64,000 nt of DNA, from positions 5,999,001-6,063,000 of the forward strand of contig JALJCS010000022.1 in NCBI GenBank assembly GCA_023055355.1, in the 5' to 3' direction. Made by a program: the position numbers and the translations under genes. The notes beneath the pieces are model-generated. The model ran no database searches, had not been told where the DNA came from, and saw only the letters and a program-made list of their open reading frames with translations. Position 1 is the first letter of the stretch; each line of letters starts with the position of its first letter. Source of the DNA: Agelaius tricolor (taxonomy: Eukaryota > Chordata > Aves > Passeriformes > Icteridae). Below are positions 50,721 to 63,285 of the stretch, in pieces.

Positions 50721-50857
50721 TCAGTGCTTGCAGACACAATCTGCTGTGTAGATGTCCAAGGTGCAGTTCTCTGCCATGTCATCCCACTGCAGGTGGCAAG
50801 GCCCCTGGCAGCCCATGGCCTCAGGGCCACCCACCTGCAGCAGCTCCATGTGCACAA
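50721..50857 (-). other. Candidate terminal coding exon, cysteine-rich, unidentified
   Basis: On the minus strand a pyrimidine-rich acceptor (TTTTCCCCCTGCAG) ends at 50858. From 50857 the frame with two leading bases is open for 44 codons, to a TGA at 50723-50721. The peptide has five cysteines in a CxxxC-type spacing, an NCT glycosylation motif and an acidic WDDMAEN stretch, and ends in CVCKH. Third positions are mostly G or C, unlike the surroundings. A minus-strand AATAAA follows at 50456-50451. I do not recognise the family. The overlapping frame with a methionine start (50911-50699) is also open, which weakens the case. It may be chance. Confidence 0.18.
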
Positions 50858-53800
50858 CTGCAGGGGGAAAATATAACACTGTCCTGCAGCTTGTGATCCA
50901 TCAGAAAGCAATAATTTCTCATGGAGGCTCAGGTTTTTTTACTAGCATCAGAACATTCTTGAGGAAAGCAGCAGGAGTGAGGGCAGGATTGCCTCTTCTG
51001 GTGGTAGACTGCCCTGGATTGACCTAAAATTGATCCTAAGGCTGCAGCTGTACCCTGTGTTGACAGTAAAATCAAATCACCTGAATTGCCTTGAAAATAC
51101 CTAACCATAAAACCAGAAATCTGTTATTTATTATGACGGAACTATCACTGAGCGACCAAGGGCCTCTGACAGACTTTGCTTGTAATATATTGCCAGAAAC
51201 ATCCTTCTCAGATTTTTTTTAAATTGTTGCTTAGACAATTTAAAGAAGAGACTAGTTAATTCTTTTTTTATAGGGAGGAAAAACACCTGTTGCTCCAAAA
51301 CTCTTCAAATATTCATAGAGGTACTTCCAACTGCAGTCCAAAGTGGCCTGGAAGAGGAAGACCTCCAGAAAGTTGTAGAGCAGGAGCCCCATGATTGCAT
51401 TACAGCAATGTTTTTGCTTTTTGTTTTGTTTCTTCTCTTCTCTTTTTTATTTTTATTTTTTTTTTCCCTTAGCTATTCTTCTTGTCAAAAAGTCACAGAA
51501 AGGGAAAGAAAAAAAGAAAGTTTAACAGCAGCCTTCCCTGCCTCAACTCCACAGACAGCCATCTCACCAGATAAAGCACAGTCCTGGAAGGATTCTGTGC
51601 TCTTCTGCCAGAAGCATTTTAAAAAAACATTTGGGCTCCTGCAGAACAGGGCACCATTTTTGAAAAGGTCTCTGCACTGAGAAAGACAATCGATTTTCTT
51701 CTTTTGGCCTCTTCCCCATGCAGCAGTGTTTTATAAAGGCAGAGAAACAGAGAAAAAGGATCTGAAAGGGAGCATTAAATATTTCACTTTCCTGTTAGCT
51801 GGAAAAATCAAATATGACACCTCTCACCATCCAGAACTTTGCTTCTGGCTCTCTGTTCTGGTTTTGGGTTACATCTCATGTTAAAAGGCTTGGGGCAAGG
51901 AGTGGGTGAAATTAGAGGAAAACTGGATCTGGAGGCAAACTTGAACAAATGCTGAGGAGGGAGTTTGGTCTTATAGCTGGGATACAATGCTGAGTTTGCT
52001 CTAGTGATTTTTTCAGGTGGTGGGCTCCTCACTGAATTCTGGGATTCCAAAGTAGTATCCACAGATATTCCAAGGCATTAGGGAATCACACAGAGCTGTT
52101 AAAAAAATGGGAGTTGTCAGTGCTCTTTCAATCTGCCTCTTTCTTTCCAGCTCTGTGTATGTCTGTAAGTGCCTGCAGGGGAAGGTGGGAAGCAGAACAT
52201 GGAGGTGTTTTCTGCCCTTGAGATGCTGCCAGCACATTTCCTTTGAGGACTTTGGCAAATGTTGCTGCAGACTCTGTATTGTGAGAACAGGCTCTGCTTC
52301 CTCTTTGCTTTAAGCCAGCAGTGGCCTCTTGTTTGGCTGCAGCTAGAATTGTTATTACTGGTAATTGCTGGATGGAGAAGTTTGAGATGCAAGAGGGATG
52401 AAAATATGGGCTCATGCTGCCAGCCTGCCTGTGCTTGTTGTGAGAGGCCTGAGCAAAGGGAGTTGGCTAATCTGGCTTTAAGAATCTGTTGATCCTGGGT
52501 TGTGCATCCTTGGGTCTATACATCAAATCTTCTGTTTAGTTCTCTAACTCCTATAACTAATATAAATACAAATACATTTTAAATATATCCCTCCTCACCT
52601 AGATATACCTAAGTCCAGGTCTCAGTCTGAAATCCAGACATGACCATGTCTTAAGTATTAAATTTCAGTACAAAACTTCCACAATGGTTTGAAAATATCA
52701 TACAACAGCACTCTAGAAGAACTCTAAAAGATCACTGAGTAGGACTCACTTTATATATAAATATTTTTAATTGATATATTAAATATGTTAATTTATGTCA
52801 CACTGTAGAAAAATAACAAGGTTTTATTTCTTCAAGGGGAGATTTGCAATTCAGTTTTTTGCTCTCACAGTACTGCAAACACCTCGTCTCTAAGTCAGTA
52901 AAGTCTCTTGATGGTGTTTTCTTACGGGTGTCATTCTCAAGCACAGAAGTACTTTATCCCAAATATTCATAAGGCATTAAAATGAAATAGTCCTGCCCAA
53001 ACAATTAAAAAGCTCTTAACTTGTTCACACTACTTGCTCTACTCAAACCTCCCTTTTAGGGTCTGTAAAAGTAGATCAAAGCCCACATCTGAGCCCTGCT
53101 TTGTGTTGTGTTCATTCTGCTAATGCAAGGCTGCTGTGTCCAAGGGTTTGAGATTCCCAGTATCCCCTGCAAGGTGAGTGTGCCGGGCTCAGCTGGGAAG
53201 CCCAGATCCACCCTGTGGCACTGTTTGAATGGAAATGAGGAGGAAGCTCCCAAGCACGCCCCAAGCATTTCTGCTTAGTTTGTACCTGGCTCCCCCTTGG
53301 TCTGATGCTCCAGCTTTCCTCAGCTCTCCTAGCCCAAGAAATTCCCCATCACATCTCAAATGAAGCCACAATGTCCACTTTCTGTTCTGTTTTAGACTGA
53401 ATCTTAGCACTGACCTCATGATAAGCTGTGTTCAGGCACTGTATGATGGGACATGTACTTTCATAGTTGCAAATGCCCACTGGATGTTTTCAGCTCTCTG
53501 TGAGGAAGTTGCCCTTCTGTTCATGTCTTTGCCACTTTTTTTTATGGCGGGAATGTCAAAAAACCAAAAGCTGAGCCTTCATTTACCCTCTTTACCCTGT
53601 GAATCCATGGGTATGAGTGTCTGTGGGGATGGGAGCTGCCTCTGCACGGAGCAGACAGACAGAGGATCTTTTAGCTGAATCACAAGGTTGTGAAACGCTC
53701 GATGCCCTGACCTGCAACATGCGACTGTAGATTCCTCTGCTCTTGTTATGTTTTCCAGGGGTCATGGTCTTTAACAGTTTACTTAGTGGAGGGGGAGGAA

Positions 53801-56177
53801 AGCAGCCCTTTGTATTGTTGAGCAGGGGATGAGAGTTTGCCTTGTCCTGGCAGCTGGTGCTGACACAGGGCTGTTCCTCAGGTGTTGCTTTGATGGACAG
53901 TGCCCCCGATGCCCACGGAGCAGCAGGGGTGGTGGCAGCCTCCACTTACCTGGCTTTGGTTAAAGAGGAGCCTGTGGAGTCTGCCCAAGTGGGACCCAGC
54001 GCTGCCTTTCTGGCGTTTTTGTTGCATTTCAGATGGAGGTTGAGCTTTGCTCAGACTAATTGCCTGCAGTGGCCTGCTGAAGTGAACTTTAGCTGTGGTG
54101 CAGTGCATGCACAACCAAGCACTTGCAGTGACAGGTTTGCATTAGTACAAAGTCCAGCAGCAGATTAAGTGAGGCTGCAGTCCCAGGCTACCATCCTTTA
54201 GCATCTCTGGCCTGCTGGGGAGAAGCAGATGCTGCTTTATGGTGCTGTGAACTGTCTTTGTACAGCAAAGCAACCTGACACTGTGTGATCTCAGTGAATC
54301 ATGGCTCCCTGTCTCTGCCTGGGATGTTCCTACATCCATGGTTATTTTGGTACTCAGGGACACCACAGTGCTGAGTAGGTACTTTGAGTCACATTCCCAG
54401 AGGTGTTGCCAGCTCCCCTTTGGCTGGTGCCAGAGTGAGCCTGAACTCAGTGTTCCTAGCACTGGTAAAAATAGCACCAGGATGCACCAAGTGTCCCTGG
54501 CACAGCCAGGGCTGAAAGATTCTGGGCTAGTCAGAGCTCTATCTGTGACAGAGAGCAGCCCACACCCAGTTTGGACTCTGCAGCACTGTGGTCAGGAGAG
54601 GAAAATGGTTCAGACTTGCAGTGGTGAAAGCTCCAGGGCTTTTCATGCAAACAATTCACTCTGTTGACTTAAAAAATACTGTCTCTTCTGGCAATAGCTT
54701 AGAAATTAGAAGGAGCAATAGCAGAGCCCTAAGTGACTGCTGGCAGCACTTGTTGTTTTGTGACACCTGGGCTAGGAAATACATTGTGTGAAACTGAATT
54801 CTGTTAGGATGTGAGGAAGTGGGAGAGTATCCTGAGCACAGCCAGATGTGACCCCCAACCCTGCTCGTGCAGTAATCCACATACACACATCTCACAGACT
54901 TTTGCCAGGTCCTGATGCTGAAGAGAAGTCTGTCAGTGTACTGCTGTAGTTTGAGATATAAAGGACTTCAGCTGTTTGGGTTTTTTAGGTTTTTGTTTTC
55001 TTTTAACTATTTGGTTTTTAACTATTTTTTCCCCAGAAAAGAATAGTCCTGCTGTGTTAGCCTTTCACTAGAAAGTTAGGGTCAAACATGCTGCCTGATG
55101 GGCTCTGACACCACTTGTACATTTTACTGAGAACTTGCCAAAAGGGCTACCTCGTGCAGCACCAAAAGTTTAACATAAAAAAATAGGAAGATGAAGATAT
55201 AAAATATCCTCTCTGTGCCTGTATTATGGAAAACAAGGTGACAAAAAACCATGCAGGTAGAATGGGGAGGAAGGAAAACTACTAGACTTCTCCAAGGCTC
55301 AAAATACTGATAAGATGAAGGTTTTGTGTGCTTACAATTTACAGGGAAAGTAAAAAAGAAAGTTTCTCATGCAAACATAGCAAAACAGTCCTCTGTTCCT
55401 GTATCTTTTTCTGTGTCTTTAACTGCACATCTTTCCACCTTTTTAATTTTAAAAGGCAAGTGTGTTAAGCCTAGAATTTCCTGTGGCTACAAGGAATGGG
55501 GTCTGATTGATCCTAATAAGGGACAGTCTAAATGAAGTGCTTGGACTTGCCCCGGGCACTTCTATCTGCAGGTGCTGGGATCCCTTGCCAATGTGAATGA
55601 CTTTTTGGAACACAAGTGATTATTTACTGCTGAAGCAAGCCAAAGGCTATGCTTCTCCTTGCAGCTCACAGCCCTTGGCCTCCAACAGGAAATGTATTTC
55701 GTTTTCAAATCCCTCTCTGACCAAAAAAGAAATTCCAGCAAAACAGCAATAAACATTCGGAGAGTCTCCTCTTCTGTAGGGGAAAAAACTCATGAGCTTG
55801 GGTTTAAAATGAAATATTCTGTGACTAACCTATTTTAGGACTGGGCTGGGGTCAGTTTGTTGCATGTGGAAGTCAGCAAGATGACCTGGGAGAAGGTTGC
55901 CACACCTTATTTGCCACCCATCGCACTTTTAGAAACCCCAAATATCACCAACATGATGTTTTCAAACAAGGATTGCAAAAGGGTTTACTGCTTGATCCTC
56001 CTCTTCTCAGTTTGTCATTGATTTCCCCCATCAAAATAGTTTGTGCAACGAATCCCAGCTGTGTTGCTGGTACTTTACTAGCCAGCAAATACAATCCAAA
56101 TGTTAATTCTTTGGAGCTGAGAGCTGCGTGCCAAGAAATGAATAATCTGTGCAAGGCTAAACAAACAGTTTATTGAC
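50858..56177. other. Unique non-coding sequence, no gene seen
   Basis: About 5.3 kb. There are T-rich tracts at about 51405-51470, and AT-rich 'atatataaatat' sequence near 52750-52795. The GC-richer part at 53-54.7 kb has overlapping open frames without domains. No gene or named repeat is supported. Confidence 0.6.
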
Positions 56178-56204
56178 GGGGTGGGGTGGGGTGCAGGTGG
56201 GGGG
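56178..56204 (+). other. G-quadruplex motif
   Basis: Runs of G at 56178-56181, 56183-56186, 56188-56191 and 56199-56204 are separated by loops of 1, 1 and 7 bases. This satisfies the standard four-run rule for intramolecular quadruplexes. The two one-base loops predict high stability. Confidence 0.75.
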
Positions 56205-56886
56205 TGGCTGGGCTCAGAGGCAGAGCCTGAGCAGAAGGACATCAAAGCTGCTTCTGTCAGAAGACTCAGTCACATGGGATTTGTTTTCTCCCGCCGCTAA
56301 TTCAGTTACAAGTTGAACTACCAATATTCCCAGGCAAGAGTGTGAGAGCTTTCCAGCCCAAACACAGCAGGCAGGCCAGGCAGATGTTTGCACCCTGCTC
56401 ATCCCAACTTGCCCTCTTTGTCTTTTTTGGGATGTTAGAGTGCAAAGGACACACTCAGGCCCAGCCAGGCGCTCTCTGCACTTGTCTCTGCTTTATAAAT
56501 GGAGCACACGAGGCAATTTGGAAGTTGACAGTGGCGCTCCTCTGGCAGCTGATGGGAGTGTGGCAGGGCTATTCTGATGAGATTTAAGCCAATAGATTTC
56601 AATTACCTTGTTAAATCTTTGCACCTTCAGCCTTTCTCTCCCACATTATCCAGGAGGTCAAGACCAGAAGCAGGATTAAAGCCTAAATCCCCTGAGTCCC
56701 AAGCCAGCAACAGTGCAGACCACTCATTGCAAATGCTACTGGATCCTGACCCCAACTATGTGCTGTAGTAATCCACTTTGCAAATTCTGGGCCAAAGCCA
56801 GGGCAGGATCCTGGGGATGCTGCCTAGCCAGGTTTCATTCCTCTTCCAACCCACTGAATGTTGCAGCATGCTGTCTGTACTTTTTT
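56205..56886. other. Unique non-coding sequence
   Basis: No gene or repeat is recognised between the two G-rich motifs. Confidence 0.55.
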
Positions 56887-56916
56887 GGGGGGGAGTGGGG
56901 GGAAGGGGGGATGGGG
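56887..56916 (+). other. Strong G-quadruplex motif
   Basis: Runs of 7, 6, 6 and 4 G with loops of 3, 2 and 2 bases lie directly after a T6 run. This is the most G-dense site in the window and is on the same strand as the motif at 56178. Confidence 0.8.
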
Positions 56917-59900
56917 CCAGGGAAGGACTGGATTGCACTTAAAACCTGAACCCAGTAAAATACACAGACAGAAATTTGATTCTTAATTTTTAAAATAGAG
57001 TATCTACTCAAATTTACGAGAGCCGCATGCTGGGGTGGTTATAGAATCGGGTCTCTGTTTCTTCTTATTTCACTTCTCAGATGCACTGACAGAGTTGATA
57101 TCTCCACTTTTCTATTCCTCCCCATGGCAAAGAGGGTCCATCCCACCCAGGGGTGTGCCTACACTGGAGTGTCCCTGCTGGAGACACTCATCTTGCAGAC
57201 AGATCTGCCCAGGCTGCAGCTCAGAGGAGATGGAGAGACTCCCTGGCCACCCCAACACCCAGCATTGCACAGACAGGGGAAAGTGAGGGCCTGCAGCAGG
57301 ATGGTTTAATAAGTAAAAGGCAGGAAAAGTCACAGGTGAGGGTGTTGTGATGACAGGCTATGGAGTTAAGTGTGTCAGGGGTTAATCTAACTCAGGTACT
57401 GATGCAGGCATTTAGATAGTGGGTAACTCATGCTGTCATTAACCTGTCAGCATTACAGCAGGAAGATTATATCTTCACAAGAGTGTATTGATCTGGAAAG
57501 GGACGTGTTAGGCATGACCAAGCTTTTTATATACTGTCTTTTACCACCTGCTTTTCCCCTGATCAAAGATGCTTGATGTGTGTGGTCAGTGCAAAGGAAG
57601 CCATGCTCTCCTCTAGGCTGGAGAGATGTTTCTCTTTGTCCCCTTCCCATTATCTTGGGTGCAATCTAAATGTCTTGTTACTTGCACAGGCCCTTCCTTT
57701 TCATGCTGGTGGAGCAGAGAAGATTGGGTTGGTGTCTCTGTAGGTCACCACAGCCTTTTGCAGAGAAATTTGCACTTGCTGCGTGCGCTATGAGCAGCTC
57801 AGCTCTGAACTGGAAGCTGGGTGTGTAACACAGGACTTTACTGGAGCTGGTAAGTCTGTTCTCAGCAGGTGACTTACTGGCTTGAGGACTGCTGTGTGGT
57901 GAAGTAGATCCCCAGCTTTTGGAGTTGAATTGGTTCCTCCAGGCATTCAGGCCTTGGGAAGAGTTTGCCAAGGTGTGCTGCCTAGAGATGCATTCCAACA
58001 TCTGTTTTCTTTCACAACACACCAGAAAATGAAAGTTTATGGCCTTCATTTGGGAGAGGCTGAGCAACAGTGTGCATGACACACGGAGAGGACAAGGGTT
58101 ACAGCCAAGGGTTACAGCCATAAATGTCTTAATATGCACCAAAAAGCTAAAATTGAGGACCATTGCAGTGGCAATTCCACCTAGGGTAAATGGTCTTTTA
58201 CAGGCAACAGCATTCTTCTGGTGACAGAGCACATCCATTCCCAACAGTTCCCAAACTGGGACAGGTGGACTAGAGATGGTCCCCAAAACCATGGCAGAGT
58301 CATGTGTGAAGTGCTTTTGGGTGACTACCCAAGGACAGGACCATGTGGGGGTCCACAGGAAAGTTGGGCAGTTGGCAGAAATGCAAGGACTGAAAGTGCA
58401 GGAATGAGCCACCCTTACCAGCAGGATTGCATTTCCATTACTGAGTGGCATCAGGATTTCTCACAGCATAGTGGCATCAACTAAAATTGGGATTTTTTTT
58501 CCCACCTTATATCATGTGGATTGGCAAACACCCCAAAAAAAAGTTTTGCATTGTGAAATCAACAAAATTCCCTAGCATTGGCATAAAAATGCTGATACTG
58601 GCATTTCTTACACTGGGTAGGAGCATACATTTCTGTGAGCTGTGCTGATGAAAATTCAAAAGGCAGGTAAGTTTTTCTTTCATTCTCCTGGTTCCCTTGC
58701 TTTGGGGACGGAGACAAGAAGTTAGTTGAGTTCAAATAAATGTTCCTTGTTCATTGCTTACGTCAGAAAACAAAGGTAACTGATAGTGGAGATATTCTCT
58801 GGGGGCTGTGCATGGGCTGTTGCCCTCCAGACCTGCTCCTGGCAGGGACAAGTCATGGAAAGTCAGAGGAAGCAGTTGTGCTTCCTTTCCCTTTGCTCAC
58901 CCCAAAGCACTGTGTGAGATGTGAGCAGCTTTTAAACACTTTCCTCTTTCATTTTCCTGCAAGTGTCCACTCAGCACAACCTTGTGCTTCCAGGGTCTGA
59001 ACTGGAGACACCTGGGGAAGCATGAGAGGCCAAAGAGTCTCCCAAGAGCTGTTCTAATTTGGCATCAGAATGCTGACAGTGTTTAGACAAATCCTTGCTC
59101 AAAGCCTCCTGAGAAGAATTTATTTTCAACACTGCAGTGGAAACTGGCAGCTCTTGGACTGGAGGCAGGTGGAAGTTCAATGGATGTGTGGCTGGTCCTA
59201 AATCCTCCTGCCTCAGACTGGGAGTCTCCAGCATCTGCTGGCAGCTGGGTTCTGGAGAGCTAATGGATGTGGGCAGGGCACTGAGCACACAGCATACAGG
59301 TGCTGTTCAAGTGCTCTCAGAAGGTGCCTGCATGTTATTTATTCAAGCTGCACCACAGCTCTGGGCAGATGACAAAATGGCTCTTCCTCTCCCCTTAAAC
59401 ACATCCAAAAATTAGGACCTAATGTTGAGAACAGAGCAAAAATTTCACTGTCTCTTGTGTCTGCACATGCCACCCCTGGAGAAAGCTCCCCAAGCTCCCC
59501 CTCACCCAGCCCTTTGAGAGGAGGCAGCAATGCCTCACTGGGGCTTGTACAGTCATGGCTATTCCTTATGGGCCACACTATGATATAACACAAAAAAACC
59601 CCCATAAATGGAGAGAGGAAGAGAAACAAGCATCCTTATCAAAACCATGCTAAAGGCAAGGCTCTTTGTGATGTGCTGCTCGAGAGCAGGCGGGCACTGA
59701 GCTGTTGTTACCAGCCTCCATCATCTGAGGGCACCCCAGCCTTTGATGTTGGCTGCAGGAGAGGTGCAGCATCATCCCCAGTCCTGGCAGGGCTGCCTTT
59801 CCCTGAAATGCTCTCTTCCCTCCAGCCCTGCAGGTCAGTGCTGCTGGGATTTGCTTCCTTACTGATGCCAGCAGCACATGCTGGGCTCGCAGGTCACCAG

Positions 59901-59970
59901 CCTTATTGGAGTGTGGGGGATTGGAGGTGAACTGCCTAAAGGAGGGATGCACTGGCATGCCAACACTGCT
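56917..59970. other. Unique sequence with a 257-codon unrecognised open frame
   Basis: The minus strand is open from 58451 to 57678, the longest open frame in the window. The translation is rich in S, L, C and A and has no recognisable domain or repeat. A perfect 13-base tandem duplication (58094-58106 and 58107-58119) sits inside it. Since 13 is not a multiple of three, the duplication would have shifted any older reading frame, which argues against a conserved gene. Confidence 0.5.
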
Positions 59971-60023
59971 ATTGATTAATGCTAATTATGATTTAATTTA
60001 ACCTCCAATTAGTTTTAATCAAT
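59971..60023. promoter_or_regulatory. Cluster of homeodomain-type sites with inverted repeat
   Basis: Within 53 bases there are several TAAT/ATTA cores: 'attgattaatgctaatta', 'atttaattta', 'caattag' and 'ttaatcaat'. The outer arms, 59971-59979 and 60015-60023, are exact 9-base inverted repeats. The following 100 bases are unique. The pattern fits a developmental enhancer core, but function is inferred only from motif density. Confidence 0.3.
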
Positions 60024-63000
60024 TGTCACATTCTCCCTGAGTATGATTGCAAGGGTGATGTGCAGTAAGGATAATTGTCTTGAGCTTTTCCTTGTTTGTC
60101 AGATGGCTATTTTCTATCCTTTTCTTTTGCTTTTAATGGGGCTGTGTGAATCATTTATTTACCAAATTTTGTTGCTGCTGCTGCTTCTTGTCCTGTAGAA
60201 CTATCTGTAAGCACAGTTTGAGCCTGATGCCTGGTCCAGAATTTCTCATCACTGATTATTGGTTCTTGGTCTGTACAACGCATTACAGCCATTTGATCCT
60301 GAAAAATCAAGCAGGATGGTTTCACTTTAATCAGGTATGTGGTGGAGTGTCATGGCCCTGGCCACACTGTTGCTGTCAGTCATAACTCTGGGGATCCAGT
60401 TTTGCTTGAATTTTCTATAACTGTTTCTTTAAAAAGTGGTCACAGTCATGTTTCTGTCACCCAGAGTGCTTCCCTTCAAAGGGGGAAAGCAGGGAGAAGG
60501 AGCAGTCACATCTGTTCATCTGGATCATCCTCTCCAGGGCTTGAATGCAGGCTCTAGCAATAAGAGAATGGCAACTCAACTTCTTCTCCCAAGGGGCCAG
60601 CTCCTCTCTGTTACAGCACCAGCCCTCTTAACATTCTCCTCTGTGGTCTTCCCACTGAAGCTGGAGAGACTGGTTTTATCTGAATATCGCCATGACAGCC
60701 TGGCCTTTCCATGTTGCATTTGAATGGACGGTCACAGAATATATATAATCAGAGGCACTTGTCCAATGCTAATAATAGCTCTGTCTGTCCAAGAGAATTA
60801 CAAAAAAAGTATCAATTCATTAATCACCCCCACTGTTTTTGTGTACATTACTGATGAAACATCAGGCAGTGATCCCTGAAGGTCAATAAACTGGGGCAGT
60901 TATCCAAAATTACCTTCTGAGATCTCTCTGAAAGCTGAGGGAAAAGTGAGCAGAGCACAGTCCCATCTATTCTTGCCGAGGATCAAAAGCAACTCAACAA
61001 TACCTCAGGGCATCAAAGACAGCTGATAGATCTAACAATAACATCTTGGAGCCCTGATATTCATCTGTAACCTGGGCTGCCCGTGCAGTGCAGTCTCTGT
61101 GCTCCTCTCTGTCTGTACCCAGACCGGCGCGGGTCAGGGAAGGCTGGAACTGTCAGGCACTCGGGGAATTCGCTTCCCTTCACAACTTCCTCATTAACCA
61201 TGCCCACACTTGAAGAACAAAAACAACACAGGCCCATGGCCAGCATTCAGCAATAGCTTGTTTTGGCACCTTCTCTGCACCTTCCAGAGATGTCCCCCAT
61301 CCGCCCTGTTGCGGTTTCAGGCGGGGCAGTTTCTTCCCCCAGCCCTGCCACCAGGCATCTGCAAAGCTGATCAAAAGCTGTGGTGGACAATGTGGGTTCA
61401 TTTCAGCTGGTGGGCAGGTCACGTCCCTGCCACCAGTGCCACTGCTCCTCTTTGAGCCTCTGCTGTGACCTGAAGTGAGGCAGTGGCGGTGTGGGAAGGT
61501 GGATGTGGCCCCTCTGCTCTCTGCTGGCGAGGCTTTCCACATGGGCATTGGCCTCCAGGGCATTCCCTCCCTTCTCTTCCCTGAAGAAGGCTGGAAGAAC
61601 CTCATTGCTGGAGTACCCAGAACCTCCCCTGCAATAGAAATCCAAAAGAACCCGGGTGCTTTGTAAGAACCATACAGTTCATCCCAGGAGTATGATCTGA
61701 CTTGATAATTTTTAATTTAGTTAATTTTTTTTTAGTTTTAAATTTTGAAAATTAATTTGTTATTTTTTTTAAGTTTTATTTTAGAAAATAAAAGGTCAGC
61801 TTATGTGTAGAGCTAAACCCTCCTTCCTCCTACCCAGCCCATTCTGTCCCCAGTGGATCAAATTATATGGGCTCACATGTCCCAGGCAGATAGTTATGTC
61901 TTGGTTCAACATTATTTTATTATAACCATTTAAGTTACAGCAGAACTTCAGTGAAAAATAAAACTATGGTAAAGCAAATCCATTGCTCCATCGAAACGAA
62001 AGCTGACCCCTTGCTCGTCTTTGTGCATGGGCTGGATAACAAACCCATTGTAAGATTAAAATGAAAAAAGAAGGAAAGCCAAAGCTTGTTTTGTTCGTAT
62101 AAATATGGGACTTTCAATTTATTTTTCACAGAGCTTTGACTGAGCAACAGAAGAAATGTGAGATATCTCACAATGTTCCCTTGGCATAACATGGTGCTTT
62201 CAGTCTCATTATTATTGCATTATATGTAGCACATCTGTTACTGGTCAGGAGCCAAACTATTTAATTCTATTAGATACATCTATACAGCTAAGTGATAATC
62301 TACACCAGGTTTATGGAACAAGCACTTAATTCTTGGCAGGGAGCAGCTCAAGACTTGATACAAGAGCAACAGAATATATGCAGTGTAGTTGTAGATCAGT
62401 GTCAGAAACTGGCCAGAAATCATTTCTGCATTCTTCAGCATGCAGGCATTCCAGTGTGGGAAACTATTCATTCAATTTATTGTTCTAACATCTGTAAGTT
62501 ATTGGGTGAGGGGGAGGGGAGAGGGAGGAGAGGAAAATGCTCAGAGGGTAAAACGTTTACCTAACAAAATACTAACTCTTTCAGGGGGTTGCATGTCAGC
62601 ACTCTGTAAATAATAGGAGCCTTTTAATGCACATATGGTAGTATTTACTTTGTGGAGAGGTAACACAGAATCCTGCCTTGCTCAGGAAGTTTTGTGCCCT
62701 GGTGCTGCTCAGGCATATAGTTTTTGCTGAACATATTTCGTCTCAATCCATCTTTTATCTTGCTGAACACATCTACCAAAAGCAAAGTCACGTTGCATCA
62801 CCTCTGCTTGCAAGCACCCCTGGAGCAGGCTGAACATCAGGACGTGGGGTTGAAAGAAAGAGCTCAACTCCTCAGCTCTGCTTCCCTCGCAGGGCACAAG
62901 GCAGCTCCAGCATTTGCTGGCTGGCAATTTGGATCCTGGTGCTTTTTCCCTCCCCTCTCTGCAAGACCCTTCCAGACTTTGAGAGGAAGAAGCCCCAAGC

Positions 63001-63212
63001 CATGTGTCCTTCCCAGAAACAAGAAAACATGGTTTTAAACCCATTTTGGAGGGGAGGAGGAAGGGCACTGGGAGGTGATGACTTGCTCAGGGTTGCACAG
63101 GATGTCTGCAGCAGAGTGGAACAGGGGCCAACTCTGAACTGTCAGCAGTTCCTCTACCTTTATCCACCAGGCCATCCTTCCTTCCTCTATGCTGAAGAGT
63201 TGAAACAATTCT
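60024..63212. other. Unique non-coding sequence, no gene seen
   Basis: No gene is supported. An AT-rich low-complexity stretch of TTTTAATTT words lies at about 61705-61790. The sequence around 61120-61170 has a few CpGs. Open frames near 61.2-61.6 kb overlap on both strands and have no domain. Confidence 0.6.
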
Positions 63213-63285
63213 GAAAAAAAAAAATTAAAAAGGGAAAAGGAAAAAAAATAAAAAGAAAAAAAAGAAAAGAAAGAAGAAAAAGAGA
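63213..63285. repeat. Polypurine (A/G) tract
   Basis: About 73 bases, almost entirely A and G, interrupted only by four T. Long polypurine tracts can adopt unusual structures, but this one is A-dominated and most likely simple-sequence drift. Confidence 0.9.
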
